This document shows positions 1 through 6,405 of a stretch of DNA of 6,737 nt, one piece after another. Position 1 is the first letter of the stretch. Each line of letters begins with the position of its first letter. The position numbers and the translations under genes were made by a program. Below the pieces are notes generated by a model. That model worked only from the letters and a program-made list of their open reading frames with translations, did no database searches and was not told the DNA's origin. The DNA is taken from NCBI GenBank assembly GCA_022865685.1, contig JALHUB010000038.1:1-6737 (forward strand), given 5' to 3'. Origin of the DNA: Dehalococcoidia bacterium (GTDB lineage Bacteria > Chloroflexota > Dehalococcoidia > DSTF01 > JALHUB01).

Positions 1-486
1 CTGATTAAGGAGCAGGCACCGGACCTGCAGATGGTGATGCTGGCGACTTCGCCGCCGGACGGCGACGAGTCCTACGCCTACTTCGAGCGCGTCATCAGGC
101 AGGCGGCCGACCTGCCCGACGTGCACATCCTGTCCAACCTGGACGACGTCGGCAACGTCGAAATCAACGTCGTGCAGAGGGCCTCGCGGGCGCTGATGCA
201 ACGGGCATTGCAGCGCGGCTTCGGCATCTGGCTGTCCGATGCGCTGTGGAAGGAGACGCCGGTCGTCGGCGCGCCCCAGGGCGGGATCCCCAAGCAGGTC
301 GTGCACGGTCGCACCGGCTACCTGGCGCGCACCAATGAAGAGTTCGCCGGCTACCTTCTGGAGCTGCTCGCGGAGCCCGAAAAGGCGCGGGAGCTGGGCG
401 CGGCCGGCCGGCAACACGTGGCCGAGAACTTCCTCGTCTGTCGATTCTTGGCAGACTACTTGCGTCTGCTGCGTGAAATGAACTAG
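1..486 (+). CDS. GT4-family glycosyltransferase, TreT-like paralog (5' end outside window)
   Basis: The reading frame is open from base 1 and ends at TAG 484-486, so this is the C-terminal 161 residues of a longer protein; the ATGs at 31 and 37 are internal. It holds the second Rossmann half (GT-B C-domain) of a retaining GT4 enzyme. It aligns without gaps to the C-terminal part of the next gene, the TreT-like protein at 591-1904, with about 45% identity by hand count. Shared blocks include VGNVE, QRA, GFG, LWK, GGIP, TGYL, PEKA and DYLR. The usual EX7E motif, intact in the neighbour, reads R-GFGIWLS-D here (codons 214-216 and 238-240), so both glutamates are replaced. That suggests an altered donor, or a weak or non-catalytic partner subunit. 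The N-terminal acceptor domain cannot be judged. It is probably a tandem duplicate of the trehalose synthase gene and lies 104 nt upstream of it. Confidence 0.85.
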   Translation: MIKEQAPDLQMVMLATSPPDGDESYAYFERVIRQAADLPDVHILSNLDDVGNVEINVVQRASRALMQRALQRGFGIWLSDALWKETPVVGAPQGGIPKQVVHGRTGYLARTNEEFAGYLLELLAEPEKARELGAAGRQHVAENFLVCRFLADYLRLLREMN

Positions 487-590
487 GCAAGACCGTTGAG
501 ATGGAAGTGCGATGGCTGGAGGAAGGGAGGGGACCCCGTGCGCCGAGATTGCGAGCAGACATGTGAAATGCAGAAAGAACCCGTGAAGAA

Positions 591-1904
591 ATGTTGAGTT
601 CGATTCCAACCGCCCCGAAAGCCTTGGAGAGCTACCGCTCTCTAATCGGGGACGACGCTCTAGAGGAGATCCTGGAGCTGGCGAAACCTCTGAAGGGCGC
701 CCGCGTCGTCAAAATCAACTCCACGCCCTTCGGTGGCGGCGTCGCCGAGATACTGAGCTCATTCGTGCCCCTGATGGCAGACGTCGGACTGTCGGCGGAC
801 TGGCAGGTCATCCGCGCCGGCGACGACTTCTTCCGCGTCACAAAGGGCATGCACAACAGCCTCCAGGGGATGCTCATCGACTGGAAACCGCAGATGTGGG
901 AGCTCTGGCTGCAGTACAATCGCGCCAACGCGGAGATGTTCGACGAGGACTACGACTTCGTCGTCATCCATGACCCGCAGCCCGCGGCCATCCTCTCGTC
1001 CCTCATCGAAATGCGCGGGACCCGCCCACCGGGGAAGTGGATCTGGCGCTGCCACATCGACCTGACCGACGCGCAGGTGCAGGTCTGGGACATGCTGCGG
1101 TCGCACGTCTCCCTCTACGACGGCGCGATTTTCACGCTCCGCAACTACATGAAGGAGGACCTGGAAGGCCCGATTCCCTTCTTCGTCCCGCCTTCGATCG
1201 ACCCGTTCAGCGCCAAGAACGCCGACATCCCGGCCGACACGGTAGAAGCGATCCTGCGCAATCACGAGATCGACCCAGAACGGCCGCTCATTGCGCAGGT
1301 GTCGCGCTTCGACCCCTGGAAGGACCCGCTCGGGGTGATAGACGTTTATCGCATGGTGAAGCGCGACATCCCGGAGCTTCAGCTCGTGCTCGTGGCGTCG
1401 ATGGCATACGATGACCCTGAGGGCTGGGCCTGGTACGAACGCACGGTGCGCCGCGCCGGCGAGGACATGGACATCAAGGTGCTCACCAACCTCAACGGCG
1501 TCGGCAACGTGGAGGTGAACGCCTTCCAGCGGGCCGCGCGCGTCATCGTCCAGAAGTCGGTGCGCGAAGGCTTCGGCCTGTCGGTCACCGAGGGGCTTTG
1601 GAAGGGACGACCGGTCGTCGCCGGCAATGTGGGCGGCATCCCCCTCCAGATCATCGACGGCGAGACCGGCTACCTGGTCAACACGGCGGAGGAGTGCGCC
1701 GGCCGCGTGCTGCACCTGCTCCGCAACCCCGAAAAAGCCGACGAGATGGGACGCCGCGGCCGCGAGGTGGTGCGCCAGCAGTTCTTGATCACGCGCAACC
1801 TGAGAGACTACCTGCGGATCTTCCGCACGCTCGCCGGAATCGGCCCTCTCGCCCGAGAGAAGGTAGCCGCGGGAGTAGCCGGCAGAAACAGAACGTTACG
1901 GTAA
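591..1904 (+). CDS. treT: Trehalose synthase, TreT-type nucleotide-sugar glucosyltransferase (GT4)
   Basis: This is a complete 437-residue protein resembling TreT, which reversibly joins the glucosyl group of a nucleoside-diphosphate glucose to glucose to give trehalose in the cytoplasm. N-terminal half: FGGGVAE loop at residues 47-53, VPLMADVGL, a TKGMHNSLQG block, HDPQPAA from residue 127, and WRCHIDL at 152-158. C-terminal half: SRFDPWKDP with the phosphate-contacting pair R239 and K244, then VGNVEVNAFQRAA, and an intact EX7E motif (E326 and E334). Length fits the family, about 410-440 residues. ATG 591 is chosen because an in-frame TGA at 564-566 leaves no other ATG or GTG; the ribosome site is weak (GTGAAGAA just upstream). 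No signal peptide or membrane segment is seen. The family call is strong. The exact donor (ADP-, UDP- or GDP-glucose) and acceptor cannot be read from sequence, and a related trehalose-forming or glycoside-forming GT4 remains possible. Confidence 0.87.
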   Translation: MLSSIPTAPKALESYRSLIGDDALEEILELAKPLKGARVVKINSTPFGGGVAEILSSFVPLMADVGLSADWQVIRAGDDFFRVTKGMHNSLQGMLIDWKPQMWELWLQYNRANAEMFDEDYDFVVIHDPQPAAILSSLIEMRGTRPPGKWIWRCHIDLTDAQVQVWDMLRSHVSLYDGAIFTLRNYMKEDLEGPIPFFVPPSIDPFSAKNADIPADTVEAILRNHEIDPERPLIAQVSRFDPWKDPLGVIDVYRMVKRDIPELQLVLVASMAYDDPEGWAWYERTVRRAGEDMDIKVLTNLNGVGNVEVNAFQRAARVIVQKSVREGFGLSVTEGLWKGRPVVAGNVGGIPLQIIDGETGYLVNTAEECAGRVLHLLRNPEKADEMGRRGREVVRQQFLITRNLRDYLRIFRTLAGIGPLAREKVAAGVAGRNRTLR

Positions 1905-1912
1905 GGGCGCGC

Positions 1913-1935
1913 CCGGCGAACACGACGATCGCCGG
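1913..1935 (+). other. Inverted repeat just after treT (possible 3' mRNA hairpin)
   Basis: CCGGCGA at 1913-1919 is perfectly complementary to TCGCCGG at 1929-1935, giving a 7-bp stem with a 9-nt loop. It starts 8 nt after the treT stop codon. A 10-bp palindrome, GGGCGCGCCC, at 1905-1914 abuts and partly overlaps it. No T-run follows, so it is not a classical intrinsic terminator. It could stabilise the treT message 3' end or mark a transcript boundary before tldD. Short GC-rich inverted repeats also arise by chance in DNA of this composition. Confidence 0.3.
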
Positions 1936-1975
1936 CTCACTGACAACATCAAGCCGCGATTACGCGCCGCGCTAG

Positions 1976-1982
1976 TAAGGAG
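1976..1982 (+). promoter_or_regulatory. Ribosome binding site of tldD
   Basis: TAAGGAG ends 6 nt before ATG 1989. It is the strongest Shine-Dalgarno match with good spacing in the window, and it fixes the tldD start. Confidence 0.75.
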
Positions 1983-1988
1983 ACAGCG

Positions 1989-3431
1989 ATGCTCGACCTG
2001 GTTTCCCGTGCCCTCGATACCGCATCGCAGCAGGGCGCAGCCTATGCCGACACGCGCGTCGTCGAAAGGCGCGCCGAGTCGATCACGGTGCGCAACCAGA
2101 ACGTCGAAGGCCTGACCGCGGACGAAAGCCTCGGCTTCGGCGTGCGCGTCATCGTCGACGGCTACTGGGGCTTCGCCGGCAGCTACCGGATGACGCTGGA
2201 GGAGGCCGATCGCGTGGCGGCGAAGGCCGTCGCCATCGCGCGGGCGTCGGCGCGCGCCGGCGGCCCGCAAGTGGACATCGGCCCGCCGGAGGTCCACGTC
2301 GACGCCTATCGCACGCCGTTCCGCACTGACCCCTTCGCCGTGTCGCTCGACGACAAGATCGCGCTCCTCCTCCGCGTGAACGAGGCGATGATGAAGGTCA
2401 AGAGCATCGTGATGGCCGAGTCGAACGTCTACTACCAGCGGGAGAAGAAGACGTTCGGCAGCAGCGAGGGGAGCTTCATCGAGCAGGACTTGGTGGAGAC
2501 CGGCTGCGGCATCGGAGCCACGGCCGTCGACGAGGGCGAGGTGCAGCAACGCTCGTACCCGAACAGCGTCGGCCGGCACCAGGGCACCGAAGGCTGGGAG
2601 TTTGTCGAGCGCTGGGACCTGGCGGGCAACGCGCCGCGCGTCGCCGACGAGGCGGCGGCGCTGCTCACCGCGAAGCCCTGTCCCGTCGGCGTGACGACGG
2701 TCATCCTCGACGGGAGCCAGCTTGCGCTCCAGGTGCACGAGAGCTGCGGCCACGCCGTCGAGCTCGACCGCGTGCTCGGGACGGAGGCGGCCTACGCCGG
2801 CACGAGCTTCCTGACGACCGACAAGCTGGGCAACTTCCGCTACGGCTCCGACGCCGTCAACCTGACGGCGGACGCGACGATACCCGGCGGCCTGGGCACC
2901 TTCGGCTATGACGACGAGGGCGTCCTCGCTCAATCGACGCCGCTGGTATCGAGCGGCCTGTTCGTCGGCTACCTGACGTCGCGGGAGACGGCGGCGTCGC
3001 TGGGGCAGCACAGCAACGGCGCCATGCGCGCCCACGACTTCAACCGCATCCCGCTCATCCGCATGACAAACGTCAGCCTGGAGCCGGGCGAGTGGACGCT
3101 GGCGGATCTCATCACCGCCACCGACGACGGCATCTACATGGAGACGAACCGAAGCTGGAGCATCGACCAGAGGCGGCTCAACTTCCAGTTCGGCACCGAG
3201 CTGGCGCGCGAGATCAAGAACGGCAAGCTGGGCGACCTGGTGAAGAACGCGACCTACGCCGGCATGACGCCGCAGTTCTGGGGAAGCTGCGACGCCGTCT
3301 GCAACCGCGACCACCGGGTAGTCTGGGGCACGCCGAACTGCGGCAAAGGCCAGCCGGAGCAAATAGCGCACACGGGGCACGGCGCCGCGCCCGCCCGCTT
3401 CAGGAATGTTCAAGTCGGGCTCATGAAATAG
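1989..3431 (+). CDS. tldD: TldD metalloprotease catalytic subunit (TldD/PmbA family)
   Basis: This 480-residue protein is the zinc-binding half of the cytoplasmic TldD/TldE protease, which in characterised bacteria trims unfolded peptides and matures or degrades small peptides such as microcin B17 precursor or CcdA. The zinc motif HExxxH reads HESCGH (H250, E251, H255) in the context QVHESCGHAVELDRVLGTEA. A C-terminal NCGKGQP block places the expected third-ligand cysteine at C451. The N-terminal region (about residues 1-200), with VRNQNVEGLTADESLGFGVRV, matches the family's beta-rich domain. A tract around residues 340-375 (NGAMRAHDFNRIPLIRMTNV) and a GIYMET segment also fit TldD. ATG 1989 is supported by a strong ribosome site. 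The partner subunit lies immediately downstream. Its natural peptide substrate is unknown, and no precursor-peptide gene is visible here. The family assignment is secure. Confidence 0.93.
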   Translation: MLDLVSRALDTASQQGAAYADTRVVERRAESITVRNQNVEGLTADESLGFGVRVIVDGYWGFAGSYRMTLEEADRVAAKAVAIARASARAGGPQVDIGPPEVHVDAYRTPFRTDPFAVSLDDKIALLLRVNEAMMKVKSIVMAESNVYYQREKKTFGSSEGSFIEQDLVETGCGIGATAVDEGEVQQRSYPNSVGRHQGTEGWEFVERWDLAGNAPRVADEAAALLTAKPCPVGVTTVILDGSQLALQVHESCGHAVELDRVLGTEAAYAGTSFLTTDKLGNFRYGSDAVNLTADATIPGGLGTFGYDDEGVLAQSTPLVSSGLFVGYLTSRETAASLGQHSNGAMRAHDFNRIPLIRMTNVSLEPGEWTLADLITATDDGIYMETNRSWSIDQRRLNFQFGTELAREIKNGKLGDLVKNATYAGMTPQFWGSCDAVCNRDHRVVWGTPNCGKGQPEQIAHTGHGAAPARFRNVQVGLMK

Positions 3432-3437
3432 AAGGTC

Positions 3438-3457
3438 CCGAGGCCAGAAAGCCTCGG
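3438..3457 (+). repeat. Perfect palindromic hairpin in the tldD-tldE gap
   Basis: CCGAGGC at 3438-3444 and GCCTCGG at 3451-3457 form a perfect 7-bp stem around a 6-nt CAGAAA loop. It lies 6 nt after the tldD stop and 4 nt before the AGGAGG of tldE. GT at 3435-3436 can further pair with AC at 3460-3461 across a small internal loop. There is no T-tract, so it is not an intrinsic terminator. It looks like either an intercistronic mRNA structure or one copy of a small dispersed palindromic (REP-like) element. Only one copy was noticed in the window, so the repeat status is an inference. Confidence 0.5.
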
Positions 3458-3461
3458 CTAC

Positions 3462-3467
3462 AGGAGG
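3462..3467 (+). promoter_or_regulatory. Ribosome binding site of tldE
   Basis: AGGAGG lies 11 nt before ATG 3479, slightly longer spacing than usual. It decides the start: the frame is open much further upstream, to about 3092, but that part overlaps tldD and does not resemble the family. Confidence 0.65.
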
Positions 3468-3478
3468 CAGAGTACAGG

Positions 3479-4819
3479 ATGCTGCCGGGTGAAACTCAGC
3501 TCAAGGACTTCGCGGACCGCGTGCTGGCGATGAGCCAGGCGGAGCAGACGGAGGTCCTCCTCTTTTCCAGCCATTCCGCGCTCACTCGCTTCGCCAACAG
3601 CTACATCCACCAGAACGTCGAAGACACGAGTGTCGAGGTGAGCGTGCGCGCGGTTACCGGCAAGAAGATCGGCGTTGCGGGCACGAACATGCTCTCCGAC
3701 GAATCGCTGCGGGCGGTCGTCGAGAGGGCGGCGACACTCGCGGCGCATCAGCGCGAGAATGAGGACTTCCAGTCGCTGCCGGCGCCGCAGCCGGTCAGTC
3801 GCGTCGACGCCTGGGTACAGCGCACCGCCGCTTTCGGGCCCGACGACCGGGCACGCGTCGTCGCCGCCATCTGCGACGCGGCGCGAAACGCCAAGGTCAC
3901 GGCCGCCGGCGCCTTTCGCACATCCGCCTCCGAGGTCGCGGTCGCGAACTCGCTCGGCGTCTTCGCCTACCACCGGGAGACAAACGCCGACATCAACACG
4001 ACGATGATGTCGGCGGACAGCAGCGGTTATGCCGCCCACCTCTCGATGGACGTCAATGACATCGACGGCCCGACGCTGGCAGCGGCGGCAATCGACAAGT
4101 GCCTGCGCAGCGCAAACCCGGTCTCGCTGGAGCCGGGCGTCTACGACGTTATCCTGGAGGACTACGCGGCCTCCGACATCCTGGACTATCTAGCCTACCT
4201 CGGCTTCGGCGCGCAGCCCTACCAGGAGAAGCGCAGCTTCATGTCCGGGCGTCTGGGAGAGAAGATCGTCGGAGAAAACGTGACGATCTGGGACGACGGC
4301 CTGTCGCCGGAGATGATTCCGATGCCTTTCGACTTCGAGGGCGTGCCGAAACGAAGAGTAGAGCTGATAACGAACGGCGTCGCGAACGGCGTCGTCTACG
4401 ACAGCTACTACGGCGGCAAGGAGGGCAAGCCTTCGACGGGGCACGCCCTGCCCGCCGGCGCCACCTACGGCCCACTGCCGAGCAACCTCTTCCTCAAGGC
4501 CGGCGACACCGCGACGGACGACATGCTGGCGTCCATCGAGCGGGGCATCTGGGTCAGCCGTTTCTGGTACACCCGGCCGGTGCACCCACTGAAGGTGATC
4601 GTGACGGGCATGACGCGCGACGGCACGTTCCTCATCGAGAAGGGAAAGATAACGGCGCCGATCAAGAACCTGCGCTTCACCCAGAGCTACATCGACGCCC
4701 TCAATCAGGTCGAGATGATCAGCAGGCAGACGCGGCTGATGCCCGGCATGATAGGAGTCAGTCGCGTCCCCTCGCTGAAGGTCAAGTCCTGGAACTTCAG
4801 CGGCGCAACCGAGTTCTAA
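3479..4819 (+). CDS. tldE: TldE/PmbA-like partner subunit of the TldD protease
   Basis: From ATG 3479 this encodes 446 residues beginning MLPGETQLKDFADRVL. The N-terminal domain carries the family signature (SALTRFANSYIHQNVED, then SVRAVTGKKIGVAGTN). The C-terminal domain ends with GMTRDGTFLIEKGKITAPIKNLRFTQSYIDAL, a hallmark of TldD/PmbA proteins. At the position of the zinc motif in TldD it has LEDYAASDILDYLAYLGF (near residues 226-243), with no HExxxH, and it also lacks the NCGKG cysteine. It is therefore the non-metal-binding partner, TldE (PmbA), which in characterised systems forms the heterodimer with TldD and helps enclose the active site. It lies 47 nt after tldD in the same direction, consistent with co-expression. 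Length fits the family. The N-terminal extension in the same frame back to about 3092 is an overlap with tldD and is not part of the protein. Confidence 0.9.
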   Translation: MLPGETQLKDFADRVLAMSQAEQTEVLLFSSHSALTRFANSYIHQNVEDTSVEVSVRAVTGKKIGVAGTNMLSDESLRAVVERAATLAAHQRENEDFQSLPAPQPVSRVDAWVQRTAAFGPDDRARVVAAICDAARNAKVTAAGAFRTSASEVAVANSLGVFAYHRETNADINTTMMSADSSGYAAHLSMDVNDIDGPTLAAAAIDKCLRSANPVSLEPGVYDVILEDYAASDILDYLAYLGFGAQPYQEKRSFMSGRLGEKIVGENVTIWDDGLSPEMIPMPFDFEGVPKRRVELITNGVANGVVYDSYYGGKEGKPSTGHALPAGATYGPLPSNLFLKAGDTATDDMLASIERGIWVSRFWYTRPVHPLKVIVTGMTRDGTFLIEKGKITAPIKNLRFTQSYIDALNQVEMISRQTRLMPGMIGVSRVPSLKVKSWNFSGATEF

Positions 4820-4844
4820 GGCCCAACTACCGGATGACGCGACA

Positions 4845-4850
4845 GCGAGG
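4845..4850 (+). promoter_or_regulatory. Probable ribosome binding site of the SDR gene
   Basis: GCGAGG ends 6 nt before ATG 4857. It is a moderate Shine-Dalgarno match at good spacing and supports that start. Confidence 0.45.
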
Positions 4851-4856
4851 TCTGCA

Positions 4857-5756
4857 ATGATCCTGGTAACCGGCGGCACGGGGTTCATCGGGCGACACGT
4901 CGTGGCGCGATTGGCGGAAGGCGGCAAGCCGGTCCGCGTCGCCGCGCGCGGCAGTCGCAAGGCCGGCCTGCCGGACGGTGTCGAGCAGGTCACCGCCGAC
5001 ATCGTCAGCGGCGAAGGGCTGGCCGAAGCGATGGCCGGCGCCGACAGAGTCGCGCACCTGGTCGCCGTAATCACGGAGAAGGGTGGTCAGCGCTTCGACG
5101 CCGTGATCCGCGGTGGCACCGCCAACGTCGTCAGCGAGGCGGAGAAGGCCGGCGTCAAGAAGCTGGTCTACGTGAGCGCCATCGGCGCGGCACAGGACCC
5201 GAAATACCCCTACTGGCATGCGAAGTGGCAGGCGGAGCAGGCGGTGGCCGCGAGCAACCTGAACTACACCATTCTCAGGCCGTCGCTTGTGTTCGGCCCC
5301 GAAGACGACTTCTTCAACCGGCTGCAGCGTCTCATCCGCCATGCGCCGATCGTGCCGGTCGCGGGCGACGGCAAGACGCGCTTCCAGCCGATATGGGTGG
5401 AGGACGTCGTGACCTGCGTCGTCGCCTGCCTCAACGAAGGCGTGCACGACCGCGAGATCGTGGAGATCGGCGGCTCGGAGTACTATACGTACAACGAGAT
5501 AATCGATCTCATCCGCCGGAAGGTCGGGACGCGAAAGCCGACGGTGCACGTCCCGCTCTGGGCGATGCGCCCAGGCGCGCGCGTCCTCCAGGCCGTCCTG
5601 CCGAGCCCTCCCGTGACCACCGACCAGCTCGCGATGCTGTCGAAGGATAACGCCACCGCGCTCGATGCCGTGCCGAAGGCGTTCGGCTTCACGCCGATGT
5701 CGCTGCGAGACGGGCTCGGCCGCCCGCAAGGACCCGCGGGATCGGACACCGCATGA
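4857..5756 (+). CDS. NAD(P)-binding extended/atypical SDR, complex I NDUFA9-like
   Basis: This 299-residue protein begins directly with the Rossmann nucleotide-binding motif (GGTGFIG, residues 6-12), with R28 and R31 after strand 2, which may favour NADP. Further landmarks are VAHLVAVI (about 66-72), YVSAIGA with S107, a YxxxK pair (Y119 and K123), and RPSLVFGPEDDFFNRL (141-156). This arrangement matches the NDUFA9-like / NAD(P)H-binding family, in which the protein is either an accessory respiratory complex I subunit or a stand-alone reductase acting on quinone-like or carotenoid/terpenoid substrates. No other complex I genes are visible, so a complex I role is not supported by context. There is no membrane segment; residues 190-290 form the substrate domain. 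It starts 37 nt after tldE and overlaps the GDPD gene by ATGA, so those two are probably translationally coupled. The substrate is unknown. Confidence 0.85.
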   Translation: MILVTGGTGFIGRHVVARLAEGGKPVRVAARGSRKAGLPDGVEQVTADIVSGEGLAEAMAGADRVAHLVAVITEKGGQRFDAVIRGGTANVVSEAEKAGVKKLVYVSAIGAAQDPKYPYWHAKWQAEQAVAASNLNYTILRPSLVFGPEDDFFNRLQRLIRHAPIVPVAGDGKTRFQPIWVEDVVTCVVACLNEGVHDREIVEIGGSEYYTYNEIIDLIRRKVGTRKPTVHVPLWAMRPGARVLQAVLPSPPVTTDQLAMLSKDNATALDAVPKAFGFTPMSLRDGLGRPQGPAGSDTA

Positions 5757-6403
5757 CGCTGGCCGTGCCAATCGCTCACCGCGCGGGCAACAGCTACGAG
5801 GCGCTGGAGCGCGCCCTCACTGCCGGCGTCGACGCGGTGGAGATCGACGCCCGGCTGGACCACGGCCGTTTCGCCGGGCGCCACGACGGCCGTCTTTTCT
5901 TCCTTCCCATCTACGGCGGCCGGTGGTACCTGCGCTTCTCCCTGGCCCGCGTTACGACTCTCGACGAAGTGCTACGGCGGGTCGCGGGCAAGGCGTCGCT
6001 CCTCGTCGACGTCAAGAACACGAGCGCGGGCGCGTTGCGTCTCCTCCTCGAAGTCTTGAGGGCGCACGGAGTCGTTGCTGAAACGCGGATGTCTTCGCCC
6101 CACTGGGACCTGATGCGAATCGCGCAAGAAAGCGACCCGGAGCTCAGGGTCTACTACTCGATGGGCAAGCCGGAGGAGCTCCGCCGCTTCTGGCAGTTGC
6201 AGGGGAAGACGCACGAGGTGAAGGGCGTTTCGATCAAAGAGAGCCTGCTGGACAAGGCGCTCGTCGACGAGTTCCTGGCCGAAGGGATCGAGATCGCCGC
6301 CTACAACGTCTACGACTTGCGTCGGGCGCGCGAGCTTGTCGCGTGGGGCGTGGCCGTCATCATTAGCGGCAACTTGACGCTGCTGCGCGCGCTCAAGGAG
6401 TAG
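5753..6403 (+). CDS. Glycerophosphodiester phosphodiesterase (short GDPD form)
   Basis: This 216-residue protein has a TIM-barrel GDPD signature. Strand 1 ends AHRAGN with H9 and R10; EIDARLD gives the metal-binding acids E30 and D32; GRHDGRL supplies the second catalytic histidine, H44, with D45; and LLVDVKN gives K88. The family hydrolyses glycerophosphodiesters (deacylated phospholipids) to glycerol-3-phosphate and an alcohol. The C-terminal barrel strands read EIAAYNVYDLRRARELVAWGVAVIISGN; the usual threonine-aspartate near the end (TDxP) is replaced by SGN, as in divergent short forms. No signal peptide is seen, so it is probably cytoplasmic. ATG 5753 overlaps the previous stop by ATGA and has only a weak ribosome site, which points to coupling with the SDR gene. 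It may act on membrane-lipid breakdown products, but the exact substrate cannot be read from sequence. Confidence 0.85.
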   Translation: MTLAVPIAHRAGNSYEALERALTAGVDAVEIDARLDHGRFAGRHDGRLFFLPIYGGRWYLRFSLARVTTLDEVLRRVAGKASLLVDVKNTSAGALRLLLEVLRAHGVVAETRMSSPHWDLMRIAQESDPELRVYYSMGKPEELRRFWQLQGKTHEVKGVSIKESLLDKALVDEFLAEGIEIAAYNVYDLRRARELVAWGVAVIISGNLTLLRALKE

Positions 6404-6405
6404 CC

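Noticed and set aside
501..566. 21-codon frame (MEVRWLEEGRG...) between the two glycosyltransferases, considered as a leader peptide or a longer treT N-terminus
   Set aside because: It ends at TGA 564-566 before treT, has no good ribosome site, and shows no regulatory structure or codon run typical of a leader.
487..590. Promoter search in the 104-nt gap before treT
   Set aside because: TTGAGA (496-501) and TTGCGA (549-554) are weak -35-like hexamers, but neither has a -10-like hexamer at 16-18 nt spacing, so no promoter is called.
759..1715. 318-codon - strand frame opposite treT
   Set aside because: Same antisense high-GC effect; no domain, and treT is certain.
1896..3413. 505-codon open frame on the - strand covering tldD
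   Set aside because: It is antisense to a gene with unmistakable TldD motifs. High GC at third positions makes antisense stops rare, and its translation is Arg/Val/Ala-rich with no recognisable domain.
3092..3478. Upstream extension of the tldE frame
   Set aside because: Overlaps tldD out of frame with low-complexity Arg/His-rich translation. Family similarity and the AGGAGG site place the start at 3479.
4190..5074. 294-codon - strand frame spanning the tldE end and SDR start
   Set aside because: Crosses two supported + strand genes and the gap between them; no motif.
4827..5771. 314-codon - strand frame opposite the SDR gene
   Set aside because: Composition artefact antisense to a well-supported SDR; no family motif.
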